Part shown: piece after piece, positions 45,191 to 54,408 of the stretch
Position numbering within the stretch: position 1 is the first letter of the stretch
Layout: each line of letters begins with the position of its first letter
Origin: Fischerella sp. PCC 9431
GTDB lineage: Bacteria > Cyanobacteriota > Cyanobacteriia > Cyanobacteriales > Nostocaceae
Assembly: GCF_000447295.1 (NCBI RefSeq)
Contig: NZ_KE650771.1
Coordinates: 2,498,469 to 2,562,468, forward strand
Direction: 5' to 3'
DNA length: 64,000 bases
Notes under the pieces: model-generated
The model's input: only the letters and a program-made list of their open reading frames with translations
Databases searched by the model: none
Told to the model about the DNA's origin: nothing
Position numbers and translations under genes: made by a program

Positions 45191-45742
45191 TTACTTGGTT
45201 GTCAGTTGCTGATACCCTGATGGACAAGTGGGATTTACTGGAGTGCCAGATGCTGATCCATCTAAACCAGTTGATAATGATGAACTCTTATCACCAACAG
45301 CTGTAGATTCACACAACACAGCCAGAGTTGTTGCTTCACTGGTAGTTGTTGCTTGTGATTGAACAGTAACACCCATGTAGGATTTAAGAGGTGCTTTTAG
45401 AGATAAACCATTATTGGCAACCATAGTATTACTTCCCTTAATAACGTATCCATAATTTTCAGTTTGGGTTTTAATACCAAGCCCCAATAGATCCATACTT
45501 GTGGTAAATTGAGCATTTTCCAAAAAGTATGCTTGTTGAGCGCGATTCATGGAACCAGCGTACTGTTTGGCTTCTGATTGTTTACCTTTGTTTGCTTGGT
45601 TGAGGAAAGAGGGTAGAGCGATCGCAGATAGAATACCAATGATAATAATTACTACCAGTAGTTCAATCAGTGTAAAACCTTCTTCTTCTGCTCTTTTCTT
45701 AAGAATATGCTGCAAAAACTTGGCTTTTAATTCAGTTTTCAT
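45191..45742 (-). CDS. pilA: Type IV major pilin-like protein PilA (183 aa)
   Basis: Prepilin with a 22-residue basic leader ending EEEG, cleaved before FTLIELLVVIIIIGILSAIA (the N-methylated hydrophobic helix with Glu5). The globular part carries the alphabeta loop (QYAGSMNRAQQAYFLENAQF) and a C-terminal Cys pair (VLCESTA and PTCPSG) forming the D-region. It is the structural subunit of pili for motility and DNA uptake, exported to the cell surface. Ser/Thr-rich C-terminal half (ATTTSEATT, SSSLSTGLDGSASGT) offers many O-glycosylation sites, in line with the GT41 gene next to it. Confidence 0.93.
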   Translation of the reverse strand: MKTELKAKFLQHILKKRAEEEGFTLIELLVVIIIIGILSAIALPSFLNQANKGKQSEAKQYAGSMNRAQQAYFLENAQFTTSMDLLGLGIKTQTENYGYVIKGSNTMVANNGLSLKAPLKSYMGVTVQSQATTTSEATTLAVLCESTAVGDKSSSLSTGLDGSASGTPVNPTCPSGYQQLTTK

Positions 45743-45986
45743 ATACTTGCACCTTTTTGCTGGTCATTATTTACTGAGTTCTAAAAGTAACTTACCCACA
45801 TGCGATCGCTTTCATATCACTCTGGCTAAAAAATTTTCTCGCCAGCGTAGAAAAGGAATGGGGATTGAGGGGAAAAGGGAGACAAGGGAGAATGACAATT
45901 GACCCTTGAGGATTGACCAACAATCAACATTTATTTGTTATGCTAGATTATACGTAGTCGTTATGAGTTCGTATATTTTAGCCATC

Positions 45987-47354
45987 ATGACCAACCCAAA
46001 TGTAGAAAACGTGGTAATTATCGGTTCTGGACCAGCAGGCTACACAGCTGCTATTTATGCGGGACGCGCCAACCTGAAACCAGTTGTATTTGAGGGATTC
46101 CAAGCAGGGGGTTTACCTGGTGGACAGTTGATGACAACGACGGAAGTAGAAAACTTTCCTGGCTTCCCCAAAGGGATTACTGGACCAGAACTGATGGATT
46201 TGATGAAAGCTCAAGCGGAACGTTGGGGCGCTGAACTGTACACAGAAGACGTGATTGAAGTAGATTTGAGTCAGCGTCCGTTTACAGTCCGCTCAGAGGA
46301 ACGGGAATTTAAAACCCATAGTTTAATTATTGCCACAGGTGCAACGGCAAAGCGTTTGGGTTTAACCAACGAGCATGAATTTTGGAGTCGTGGTATTTCT
46401 GCTTGTGCAATTTGTGATGGCGCTACACCAATTTTCCACGGTTCTGAATTAGCTGTGGTTGGTGGTGGCGACTCAGCAGCAGAAGAAGCTATTTACTTAA
46501 CTAAATATGGCTCTAAAGTAAATTTGCTGGTACGCTCTGAAAAAATGCGAGCTTCTAAAGCTATGCAAGATCGGGTTTTGAGTAATCCCAAAATCCATGT
46601 TCATTGGAACACCGAACCTGTGGATGTATTCGGGAACGGTCACATGGAAGGGGTAAAAATCCGCAATAATCAAACCAACGAAGAAAGCGAACTGCACGTC
46701 AAGGGTTTATTCTACGCGATCGGTCACACTCCTAATACTTCTCTATTTCAGGGGCAAATAGAACTCGATGAGGTGGGTTACATTGTTACCAGACCCAATT
46801 CACCAGAAACAAGTTTAGAAGGTGTTTTTGCTGCTGGTGACGTCCAGGATCACGAATATCGCCAAGCAATTACCGCAGCAGGTAGTGGTTGTATGGCGGC
46901 AATGTTAGCAGAACGGTGGTTATCAGCAAATGATTTACTTCAGGAGTTTCATCAAGTTTCACAAACTCCCGATAATGATTTAGAGCCTCAGCCTACCTCT
47001 AACAAAACTCCCAACGATGACGAATTTGATTTAAATGCAACCCGTCATCAGGGAAGTTATTCTCTGCGGAAGCTTTTCCATGAAAGCGATCGCCTGCTCA
47101 TTGTCAAATACGTTTCTCCTGGTTGCGGCCCTTGCCATACCCTCAAACCTATACTTAATAAAGTAGTCGATGAATTTGACGGCAAAATCCACTTTGTAGA
47201 AATTGATATCGACAAAGACCGAGAAATTGCGGAAAACGCAGGTATTAGCGGAACTCCCACAATTCAGTTCTTTAAGAACAAGGAATTAGTCAAAGAACTG
47301 AAAGGGGTGAAGCAAAAGAGCGAGTATCGACAGTTGATAGAAAGTAATTTGTAG
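45987..47354 (+). CDS. NTRC: thioredoxin reductase fused to thioredoxin (455 aa)
   Basis: NADPH-thioredoxin reductase with its own thioredoxin, common in heterocystous cyanobacteria and chloroplasts. It reduces 2-Cys peroxiredoxins. FAD motif [18 protein letters not shown], redox-active CAICDG, NADPH motif [12 protein letters not shown] and [10 protein letters not shown] come first. Then a linker of about 45 residues, then thioredoxin with the CGPC active site and GTPTIQFF. The longer frame from a TTG at 45906 is not needed. The ATG at 45987 ([14 protein letters not shown]) matches the family, and the ATG at 45963 is possible. Confidence 0.95.
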   Translation: MTNPNVENVVIIGSGPAGYTAAIYAGRANLKPVVFEGFQAGGLPGGQLMTTTEVENFPGFPKGITGPELMDLMKAQAERWGAELYTEDVIEVDLSQRPFTVRSEEREFKTHSLIIATGATAKRLGLTNEHEFWSRGISACAICDGATPIFHGSELAVVGGGDSAAEEAIYLTKYGSKVNLLVRSEKMRASKAMQDRVLSNPKIHVHWNTEPVDVFGNGHMEGVKIRNNQTNEESELHVKGLFYAIGHTPNTSLFQGQIELDEVGYIVTRPNSPETSLEGVFAAGDVQDHEYRQAITAAGSGCMAAMLAERWLSANDLLQEFHQVSQTPDNDLEPQPTSNKTPNDDEFDLNATRHQGSYSLRKLFHESDRLLIVKYVSPGCGPCHTLKPILNKVVDEFDGKIHFVEIDIDKDREIAENAGISGTPTIQFFKNKELVKELKGVKQKSEYRQLIESNL

Positions 47355-47537
47355 TTGCTACGCTATGGGTATCTAATACCCTTTCGCAAGAATTTTGATA
47401 CATATTGGATGTACTGTAGGGGCGTAGATCGTACGTCCCTATTGATTTTTTTAGCTTTGGAATTGATTCCAAAATTTTAATATTGAGAAGGCTTTATTTT
47501 TCGTCAATTAACCAACAGTTGGAATCGCAAAGTCCAG

Positions 47538-47566
47538 ATCCCCGACTTTTTAGAAAAGTCGGGGAT
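47538..47566. terminator. Strong hairpin between NTRC and cobJ
   Basis: 13-bp perfect stem ATCCCCGACTTTT / AAAAGTCGGGGAT with loop TAG. It is not followed by a clear U-run on the plus strand. It may be a terminator of NTRC or a repeat element; the CCCCGACTT stem is frequent in Nostoc-type genomes. Confidence 0.6.
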
Positions 47567-47598
47567 ATTGTCTCTCACTAATGATTTAGGAATGCTAT

Positions 47599-49362
47599 AT
47601 GACCAAAATTGCACCCGCCATTATTGTCCTGGGTAACAACAGTATCCCCGTTGCCCGTAAGATTATTAGTGTTTTGCCAGAAGCGCAGTTATACGGACTA
47701 GCAGGGCGGACTTCTGATGTGGATGTGAGTTTTACAGAGTTTGGAGTCACATTGCGGGAGTTATTCACCAATAACACACCGATTATTGGCTTTTGCGCCA
47801 CAGGTATTTTGATCAGAACCTTAGCACCACTGCTTGCCAACAAGCGACAAGAACCGCCAGTTTTGGCTGTTGCAGAGGATGGTAGTGCAGTTGTACCCCT
47901 GTTGGGAGGACTCAATGGTGTCAATAATTTGGCACGCAAGATTGCTAGTGCATTAGGTATAAAACCAGCAATCACAACTACGGGTGATATCCGCTTTGGT
48001 ATTGCGTTGGAAGATCCCCCAACAGGCTATCACTTGTCTAACCCGGAATATGCCAAAACCTTTATGTCTGACCTCTTAGCAGGTCAATCGGTGCGGTTAA
48101 AAGGTAATGCAGCTTGGCTAAAAAATAGTTCCTTACCTATTGCTGAAGATGCAGATAAAGTCATAGAAGTTACAGAACAGGCAGTAGATTCCACAAGAAA
48201 TCACTTAATTTATCATCCTGCCACGATCGCCATCGGAGTTACCCCCCTCAATCCCGGCTTCCAAAGTAGGGAAAATTCCGAGTTAATCGCCTTAGTACAA
48301 CAAATGCTGGCAGATGCAAAATTAGCTCCGGCGTCTGTGGCTGGGGTTTTTGCTAGGATCTCAGATGCAGCTGAACCAGATTTACAAGCGATCGCCAATT
48401 CTCTAAATGTACCAATTCGTTTTTTTACTCCCGATGCGATCGCTCAGGTTATGTCTCAAAATAACACCGCAGATGTGGCAACCGGAGCGGCTTTATTAGC
48501 TGCTGCTGCTGGGGAATTGGTAATGCAACGACAAACAGCGAATTTTTCCTGCGCGATCGCGATCGCACCTTTACCCATCGACATCAACACCACAGGTACA
48601 CCACGCGGACGCTTAGCAATTATTGGCACAGGACCGGGTAGAAGTGATTGGATGTCGCCGGAAGTCAAAGAAATCTTACGTAATGCCACTGATTTTGTTG
48701 GTTATTCTACTTACCTGAATTTAGTTAGTGCCTTCACCAAAGATAAACGCCTGCATGAATCTGACAATCGTGAAGAAATTGCACGAGCAAAGGTGGCGCT
48801 GGATTTAGCAGCAGAGGGACGGTTTGTGGTGGTGGTATCCTCTGGAGATCCTGGGATCTATGCAATGGCAGCCGCAGTCTTTGAAGTACTAGATAAACAA
48901 GCACAGCCAGAGTGGCAAAGTATCGCAATTCAAGTAGCGCCGGGTATTTCCGCAATGCAAGCAGCCGCAGCCAAAATCGGCGCACCCCTTGGTCATGATT
49001 TCTGTGCAATTTCTCTCTCAGATATCTTAAAACCCTGGTCAATTATCGAACAACGCATTACTGCTGCTGCCCAAGCAGATTTTGTGATTGCTTTTTATAA
49101 CCCTATTTCCAAACAACGCACCTGGCAATTAGTAGAGACACAAAAAATACTTCTGCGTCATCGTTCTGCCGATACTCCGGTAGTACTTGCGCGCAACCTC
49201 GGTAGAGATGGAGAATCAACTGTAGTGTGTTCTCTGGGAAATTTAGTACCAGAACACGCTGATATGCGGACAGTGATTATTATAGGTTCCAGCAAAACTC
49301 GCATGATCCAAAAACGAGATGGTGGTCACTGGGTTTATACTCCCCGTCGCTATGATGATTAA
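47599..49362 (+). CDS. cobJ: CbiG-CobJ fusion: cobalt-precorrin hydrolase / precorrin-3B C17-methyltransferase (587 aa)
   Basis: Bifunctional step in cobalamin corrin-ring synthesis. The N-terminal half is CbiG-like (LGNNSIPVARKIISVLP, GFCATGILIRTLAPLL, AVAEDGSAVVPLLGG; CbiG C-terminal region near residues 210-320 with GVFARISDAAEPDLQAIA). It is fused to an SAM-dependent tetrapyrrole methylase from about residue 335 (RGRLAIIGTGPGRSDWMSP, VVVSSGDPGIYAMA, QVAPGISAMQAAAAKIGAPL). Such fusions are the normal form in cyanobacteria. No cobalamin riboswitch was seen in the 240 bp upstream. Confidence 0.93.
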   Translation: MTKIAPAIIVLGNNSIPVARKIISVLPEAQLYGLAGRTSDVDVSFTEFGVTLRELFTNNTPIIGFCATGILIRTLAPLLANKRQEPPVLAVAEDGSAVVPLLGGLNGVNNLARKIASALGIKPAITTTGDIRFGIALEDPPTGYHLSNPEYAKTFMSDLLAGQSVRLKGNAAWLKNSSLPIAEDADKVIEVTEQAVDSTRNHLIYHPATIAIGVTPLNPGFQSRENSELIALVQQMLADAKLAPASVAGVFARISDAAEPDLQAIANSLNVPIRFFTPDAIAQVMSQNNTADVATGAALLAAAAGELVMQRQTANFSCAIAIAPLPIDINTTGTPRGRLAIIGTGPGRSDWMSPEVKEILRNATDFVGYSTYLNLVSAFTKDKRLHESDNREEIARAKVALDLAAEGRFVVVVSSGDPGIYAMAAAVFEVLDKQAQPEWQSIAIQVAPGISAMQAAAAKIGAPLGHDFCAISLSDILKPWSIIEQRITAAAQADFVIAFYNPISKQRTWQLVETQKILLRHRSADTPVVLARNLGRDGESTVVCSLGNLVPEHADMRTVIIIGSSKTRMIQKRDGGHWVYTPRRYDD

Positions 49363-49387
49363 TACTTATTAATACCGAGATTAAAAT

Positions 49388-50872
49388 ATGAAATATCACT
49401 ATGCACTTACATCTGCTCTGATTGGTGTCTCTGTTGCGATCGCGCAGTCTCAAGTTGCAACTGCTCTATCTTCACAACAAGTAGAAAAGATCACTCAAGA
49501 AATTACAGTCAAGATTATTGATAACAATCAAACTCCCCCTGGTAATGGTTCAGGAATAATTATCAAGCACTCCGGTAACAGCTACACCGTCCTGACTGCT
49601 TACCATGTAGTGCAATCTGGGAAAAAATACGAAATTATTACCCCCGATCAACAAAGTTATACAACTAACACTGTGAAACAATTGCAAGGTTTAGACTTAG
49701 CCATTGTTGAGTTTAGCAGTAGTAAACCTTATAGCGTTGCCAAAATTGGCAATTCCGATCAAGCCACAGCTAGTACAACTGTGTATGTCGCTGGGTTTCC
49801 TGGGAGGACAGCAGCAATTTCCAACCCTGGCTTATTTTTTGTCAAGGGACAGGTAAATGCTAACGGCACTGCCCAGCGTGATGGTTATAACTTAATTTAC
49901 GATAATAAGACTGCCAAAGGCATGAGCGGCGGGCCTGTACTGAATGAACAGGGAGAAGTAGTAGGCGTTCATGGCAGGATTGACGATCAATTAGATGTGG
50001 GTATAGGCACTACGATCAATGTAGCTTTACGACAAATACCAGTATTAGCAGCAAATGCGGGGGTTAGTCTACCAAATAAAACAGTTGCTACTGCGTTTAA
50101 AGCTGACGATTTCTATATCAAAGCAAACATAAGTTATGCTCAGAAAGACTATCAAGGAGCGATCGCCAATTATAGTGAAGCAATTCGCCTCAATCCCAAA
50201 TATGCTTATGCTTACTTATACAGAGGTGTAGCCCGTTTTGAATCGAGAGATAACCAAGGTGCTATAGCAGATTACACCCAAGCCCTCAAAATTAATCCCA
50301 ACTTTGACAAAGCTTACTACAACCGGGGTATTGTCCACGATGAATTGGGAGATAACCAAGGAGCCATAACAGATTACACTCAAGCTATTAGAATTAATCC
50401 TAGATATGCTAATGCATACAATAATCGGGGTAGAAATCGTTCGCGTGTGGGAGACATGCAAGGGGCGATCGCTGATTACAACCAAGCACTTAAAATTAAT
50501 CCTAACTTGTTGGAAGCCTATGTTGGTCGATGTAACGTTCGCTCAGATTTAGGAGACTACCAAGGGGCGATCGCTGATTGTAACCAAGCCCGCAAAATTA
50601 AGCCCAACGATGCTGATGCATACAATAATCTCGGTAAAGCTCGTTATGGATTAGGAGACTACCAAGGGGCGATCGCTGATTACAACCAAGCACTTAAGAT
50701 TAATCCTAACTATGGCTATGCCTATTATGGTCGAGGTTTAGCCCGCGCTAACTTGGGTGATAAGCAAGGTGGGATTGCGGATTTACAAAAAGCTGCTGAA
50801 ATCTTGCAAAAAGAAGGAGATACACAGTGGTATCAAAACGCATTGCAGGATATTAGAAGGCTTCAGCAGTAG
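49388..50872 (+). CDS. Exported trypsin-like serine protease with TPR repeats (494 aa)
   Basis: The signal peptide (residues 1-26, ALTSALIGVSVAIAQSQVATA) directs it to the periplasm. The protease domain has His in LTAYHVV, Asp in GLDLAIVEF and Ser in GMSGGPVLNEQG, so the triad is complete. From about residue 240 there are six TPRs, each of 34 residues and highly regular (GDYQGAIADYNQALKINPN type), probably for protein binding. Related proteins are numerous in Nostocales and rarely characterised. It follows the CbiG-CobJ gene by 25 bp, but the link looks positional only. Confidence 0.9.
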   Translation: MKYHYALTSALIGVSVAIAQSQVATALSSQQVEKITQEITVKIIDNNQTPPGNGSGIIIKHSGNSYTVLTAYHVVQSGKKYEIITPDQQSYTTNTVKQLQGLDLAIVEFSSSKPYSVAKIGNSDQATASTTVYVAGFPGRTAAISNPGLFFVKGQVNANGTAQRDGYNLIYDNKTAKGMSGGPVLNEQGEVVGVHGRIDDQLDVGIGTTINVALRQIPVLAANAGVSLPNKTVATAFKADDFYIKANISYAQKDYQGAIANYSEAIRLNPKYAYAYLYRGVARFESRDNQGAIADYTQALKINPNFDKAYYNRGIVHDELGDNQGAITDYTQAIRINPRYANAYNNRGRNRSRVGDMQGAIADYNQALKINPNLLEAYVGRCNVRSDLGDYQGAIADCNQARKIKPNDADAYNNLGKARYGLGDYQGAIADYNQALKINPNYGYAYYGRGLARANLGDKQGGIADLQKAAEILQKEGDTQWYQNALQDIRRLQQ

Positions 50873-50929
50873 GTAGACTGGAACATAGAAGATGAAAATT
50901 ATCTGGTGATGATTAGTGCGATCGCACCA

Positions 50930-51103
50930 GGGAGCATACCAAATGTTCAAACAACGCCTGCGATTGAAATCGCAGTCTGATAGCTCAAGTCTGCTGAAGC
51001 AGACTGTTTGATTTTATGAAGTCGTCTTCAGACGACTTGCGCTATTAGCAAAGGGTTTAAACCCTTTGCTTTACGGTATTTTGAAAAAATTGGGATGCTC
51101 CCT
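50930..51103. mobile_element. MITE-like element with four different hairpins and a 7-bp flanking duplication
   Basis: Ends GGGAGCATACCAA and its near-complement TTGGGATGCTCCC (one mismatch) bound 174 bp flanked by CGCACCA on both sides (50923-50929, 51104-51110). Inside are CTGCGATT-GA-AATCGCAG (50958-50975), AGTCTGCT-GA-AGCAGACT (50988-51005), AAGTCGTCT-TC-AGACGACTT (51019-51038) and AGCAAAGGGTTT with its exact complement (51047-51070). No transposase is encoded. Confidence 0.75.
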
Positions 51104-51120
51104 CGCACCAACGGCTATTT

Positions 51121-51395
51121 TCTAGTTTCTTGTTTCAAACCCGAAATTTCTTATTTCAAACCCGAAAGTTCTTGTTTTAAGCTGGAAGAAACCCGAAAGT
51201 TCTTGTTTTAAGCTGGAAGTTTCTTGTTTCAAACCCGAAAGTTCTTATTTCAAACCCGAAAGTTCTTGTTTTAAGCTGGAAAGTTCTTGTTCAAAGCTGG
51301 AAATTTCTTGTTTCAAACCCGAAAGTTCTTGTTCAAAGCTGGAAAGTTCTTGTTCAAAGCTCGAAATGTCTTGTTCAAAGCTCGAATTCGAGTAC
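51121..51395. repeat. 21-bp satellite (TTCTTGTTTCAAACCCGAAAG and variants)
   Basis: About twelve units of 21 bp alternate between a CAAACCCGAAA form and TTAAGCTGGAA or CAAAGCTGGAA forms, with one short deletion unit near 51188. Because 21 is a multiple of 3, the minus strand stays open (51245-51433) and would encode heptads such as SSFEQEL, a coiled-coil pattern; I do not treat it as a gene. With the hairpin element before it, it fills the 609-bp gap. Confidence 0.88.
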
Positions 51396-51481
51396 AAGGG
51401 TGCGTTATGGACGGAACACGCACCGAAAAGCACCGGATGGTGCGTTGCGCTGTGCGAAACACACGCTACAAAACTGCGACT

Positions 51482-52471
51482 TCAATCGCAGGCGTCCTTA
51501 GAATGTTCCAACAGAAAAGCTTCCACCTCATCTGTAGTTGGTTGAGATGCGATCGCTCCTGGTTTCATGGTTGTCAATGCTCCAACAGCGCTAGCATAGG
51601 TGACAATTTGTTTAGCTTTTTGTGGATCACTCAAGCTTTTGATCCCATGAGTGATTAATTGGTGGATGAATCCAGCCACAAAACTATCTCCAGCGCCAGT
51701 CGTATCAGCCACATTTACAGCAAAGGCGGGTAACTCCCCATCGTGTTCTTCAAAGGAGTAAGCACAACCGTGTTCACCATCCGTCACCACTACCCCTTCA
51801 ATGGAGTCGAGATGGTTGAGAATTTCCCTTGGTTTTCTGGTGTTAAATAGCCATTCGGCTTCTTCTAGTGAGAGTTTGAGAAAATCGACTTGTTTGAATA
51901 AGGCGCGAATCGTTTGCAATGCTATGTCAGGGTTAGGCCAAAATACAGGACGCCAATTCACATCCAACAAAATTTTAAGGTTGTATTCTTCCGCTAGTTG
52001 CAAAGTGCGGTAAACTGCTTTGGCGGTTTCTGGATAGGCTAATTCCAAAGTACCCAAAACCAGAAAATCTGCGCCTTCAAAAAGCTTGATTGGCAATTGC
52101 TTGGCTTGCAAGCGGGTATCAGCAAATTCTGTGGTGTCGTACTGTCCAAATCCGGCAAAGTGGCGATCGCCTTCAATTGAGCGAACCACATACACTTGTC
52201 GCGTTGGTGCTGTCGGATGGCGCTGCACACCAGTTGTATCCACACCGATATTTTGCAATAAATCAACCAATTCATTGCCTGGTTGGTCTTCACCCACACA
52301 ACCAATAAATCCCGTGGGGATACCCAGCTTGACTAAAGCACAAGCGACATTGGCTGGCGCTCCCCCTGGATAAGGAGTCCAAGACTCCACCTCGGCGAGC
52401 GATCGCCCCAATTGATCAGCTAAACAATCAAATAAAATCTCACCCAGGCACAGAACACGGGGATTACTCAT
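51482..52471 (-). CDS. PfkB-family carbohydrate kinase, fructokinase-like (329 aa)
   Basis: Ribokinase-fold sugar kinase: PYPGGAPANVACALVKLG near residue 34 (substrate-binding signature), YDTTEFADTRLQ, and the second PfkB signature DTTGAGDSFVAGF with the catalytic Asp near residue 260. Phosphorylates a sugar with ATP; bacterial fructokinases are the nearest group that I recognise. Soluble. Begins at the ATG at 52469-52471. The last codons end close to a 21-bp satellite spacer, apparently unaffected. Confidence 0.9.
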   Translation of the reverse strand: MSNPRVLCLGEILFDCLADQLGRSLAEVESWTPYPGGAPANVACALVKLGIPTGFIGCVGEDQPGNELVDLLQNIGVDTTGVQRHPTAPTRQVYVVRSIEGDRHFAGFGQYDTTEFADTRLQAKQLPIKLFEGADFLVLGTLELAYPETAKAVYRTLQLAEEYNLKILLDVNWRPVFWPNPDIALQTIRALFKQVDFLKLSLEEAEWLFNTRKPREILNHLDSIEGVVVTDGEHGCAYSFEEHDGELPAFAVNVADTTGAGDSFVAGFIHQLITHGIKSLSDPQKAKQIVTYASAVGALTTMKPGAIASQPTTDEVEAFLLEHSKDACD

Positions 52472-52657
52472 TTGGTTTTAAATTTTGGAAGACGATTTTC
52501 CAGTAAAGAATCTACAATAATTTCTACTGTTTTGGGGGCGATATGTAACACAATTAAACAGCTTTGTGAAAAGAGTATTAATACTAACAGTTGAAATGCC
52601 CACCAGCAAAAGAATCTTCTAGAATGAGAGAGTGATTGAGTACATATACCAAGGAGG

Positions 52658-52948
52658 ATGAAAAAAAGCATGGCTGGTGGCGAGTCTCAGGCCCCTGTAA
52701 GTCTGTCGGACAGAGAACTGCAAATTATCGACTTAGTGGCCGCTGGCTTAACTAATCAAGAAATTGCAGCAAAGCTTGAAATTAGCAAGCGTACGGTTGA
52801 TAACCATATCAGCAATATTCTCACCAAAACTGGTACAGACAATCGAGTAGCTCTTGTTCGCTGGGCTTTGCACTGGGGCAAAGTCTGCTTGAATGATGTA
52901 AATTGCTGTCCTTTGCCGAATCCAAATATGACCGAACAAAATTACTAG
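52658..52948 (+). CDS. Small LuxR-type HTH regulator, PedR-like (96 aa, or 92 from the second ATG)
   Basis: A stand-alone LuxR helix-turn-helix domain (LSDRELQIIDLVAAGLTNQEIAA, then KRTVDNHISNILTK) without a receiver. The size and C-terminal cysteines (CLNDVNCC) fit PedR, the redox-responsive small regulator of Synechocystis that answers to photosynthetic electron flow via thioredoxin. Homology is by pattern only. Starts: ATG at 52658 follows AGGAGG with no spacing at all. The ATG at 52670 (MAGGESQ) sits 12 bases after it, so the second start is the better ribosome target. Confidence 0.85.
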   Translation: MKKSMAGGESQAPVSLSDRELQIIDLVAAGLTNQEIAAKLEISKRTVDNHISNILTKTGTDNRVALVRWALHWGKVCLNDVNCCPLPNPNMTEQNY

Positions 52949-53420
52949 TATGCTGATAAGCTCATTTTGATTGGTTTTTGTTCATTTTTCTCCTCACGCC
53001 TGATGTTGAAGTGGGAACCTTTCAAAATTCAGCGCTACAGAGTACTGGAACACGGGTGAGGGGTAGGGACAGTTTCCCCAAAAATGAGAAAAATGTTTGC
53101 CAGGTTAAGCATCCCAACTGTAAGAGCGAGGGTATTGGTTATGGGGCATTGGGCATGGGGCATGAGAAATTACTATTACCTCTAGCACCTACCTAGCACA
53201 TAGCCCCTAACCCTTAGCCCCTAGTCAATTAATTTTGGATTTTAGAGCGATTGGAGATTGACTGCAAATTCAATCTAAAATCCAAAATCCAAAATCCAAA
53301 ATCCAAAATCCAAAATCCAAAATTGCCACAGTCAACAAAAATTAGCAACAATCCATAGGCTCAAAGGTTAAATTTGAAGGAAATATATATTGCTCCATCA
53401 ACTTAGAGAGCAGTGTTTTT
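52949..53420. other. Non-coding gap with two fold-back repeats
   Basis: First part: GGGGCATTGGGCATGGGGCAT near 53141-53165 faces AGCCCCTAACCCTTAGCCCC (53200-53222). Second part: TTTTGGATTTTAGAG (53233-53247) faces seven AAAATCC heptamers (53277-53331). No gene or RNA recognised. Confidence 0.7.
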
Positions 53421-54074
53421 ATGAATAATCTTGCTGATACCAAAATAGATGGGTTTCCTTTTGACTTATTTAATTTTGATTTCACAGCACCTCAACCCAC
53501 ATTAGATGCTGATTTACTCAAACAGTTATCTTTTATTCCAGGGTTGAAAGAAATTCTCATGCTACGGCAAGTTCATGCTCTAGAACATGCTACAGTCTGG
53601 CTTCTGAGCGAATCAAAAGTTACCCATCCTTCACCGTTTATCTCTAATAACATTCAGGCAGATAATAATTCATTCGGTGGTTTGTCTACAGAAGAAGGAT
53701 TTTACCTTTATGGAGATGTAAATATTAGCGACCTGCGACGCGCAGCCACACTTGCTTTACATCGACTGATAAATGGAGAATGGGATTTGGCGGTACATCC
53801 CCGTTGTGGTACAAATGCATCAGTTGCGATGTTGTTGACGGCTGGATTTGCTGTGAGTATGCATATGTTGCTACCACTAGGCATCATAGAACAACTCTTA
53901 GGTCTAGGGGTAGCAGCAACAACAGCCGCAGAATTAGCCCCTGATGTAGGTGCTTTCGCACAAAAATATCTGACAACAGCCATTCCTTTTAACTTAAAAA
54001 TTGAAAACATAACACATACACGGGATTTGTCGGGACGGGAGGCATATTTTGTTAAAGTATGCTGGCGAGAGTAA
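53421..54074 (+). CDS. DUF6391-type conserved cyanobacterial protein (217 aa)
   Basis: The central motif [16 protein letters not shown] and the later [16 protein letters not shown] are typical of a cyanobacteria/plastid family that I recall as DUF6391. The two His and Cys/Gly positions look like metal or cofactor sites but no activity is known. A hydrophobic segment near residues 140-168 ([21 protein letters not shown]) suggests membrane contact. The C-terminal part ends YFVKVCWRE. Isolated between repeat-filled spacers. Family name is moderately sure; function unknown. Confidence 0.75.
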   Translation: MNNLADTKIDGFPFDLFNFDFTAPQPTLDADLLKQLSFIPGLKEILMLRQVHALEHATVWLLSESKVTHPSPFISNNIQADNNSFGGLSTEEGFYLYGDVNISDLRRAATLALHRLINGEWDLAVHPRCGTNASVAMLLTAGFAVSMHMLLPLGIIEQLLGLGVAATTAAELAPDVGAFAQKYLTTAIPFNLKIENITHTRDLSGREAYFVKVCWRE

Positions 54075-54240
54075 GAGGGGGACGCGGAGGACAAAGGGGA
54101 CAAGCAGGACAAGGGAGCAGGGAGCAGGGAGCAGGGAGCAGGGAGCAGGGAGAAGGGAGCAGGGAGAAGGGAGAAGGGAGCAGGGAGAAGGGAGAAGGGA
54201 GAAGGGAGAAGGGAGAAGGGAGAAGGGAGAATAAGTAATA
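54066..54240. repeat. Heptanucleotide array GGGAGCA / GGGAGAA
   Basis: After GACGCGG-type units, about 20 heptamers of GGGAGCA and then GGGAGAA run to 54231. Together with the next array it forms a 270-bp satellite block. Open frames on both strands here are artefacts of the repeat. Confidence 0.88.
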
Positions 54241-54244
54241 CACA

Positions 54245-54344
54245 ATGCCCGATGCCCAATGCCCAATGCCCAATGCCCAATGCCCAATGCCCAATGCCCA
54301 ATGCCCAATGCCCAATGCCCAATGCCCAATGCCCAATGCCCAAT
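54245..54344. repeat. Heptanucleotide array TGCCCAA, about 14 units
   Basis: TGCCCGA once and then perfect TGCCCAA units up to the hairpin repeat at 54345. Near-identical units imply recent slippage or expansion. Confidence 0.92.
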
Positions 54345-54379
54345 GACTATTGTACAGACGCGATGAATCGCGTCTCTAG
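54345..54379. repeat. Dispersed hairpin repeat, GACTATTGTACAGACGCGA type (copy 2)
   Basis: AGACGCGAT-GA-ATCGCGTCT (54356-54375) after GACTATTGTAC. It shares the flank and stem core with 36174-36210. Confidence 0.82.
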
Positions 54380-54408
54380 CATTGACCAACCACCAACCAA
54401 TTTGATTA

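Noticed and set aside
47355-47598. Cobalamin riboswitch upstream of cobJ
   Set aside because: Looked for a B12-box-like stretch and multi-helix leader; only one strong hairpin of the CCCCGACTT type is present.
51245-51433. Minus-strand ORF encoding SSFEQEL heptads, coiled-coil-like
   Set aside because: The heptads follow from a 21-bp satellite unit; no start context or conserved flanks. Kept as a repeat.
53708-54389. Several ORFs rich in ALGIGHW or SPFSLLP repeats
   Set aside because: Artefacts of heptanucleotide arrays; the real gene in part of the span is on the plus strand.
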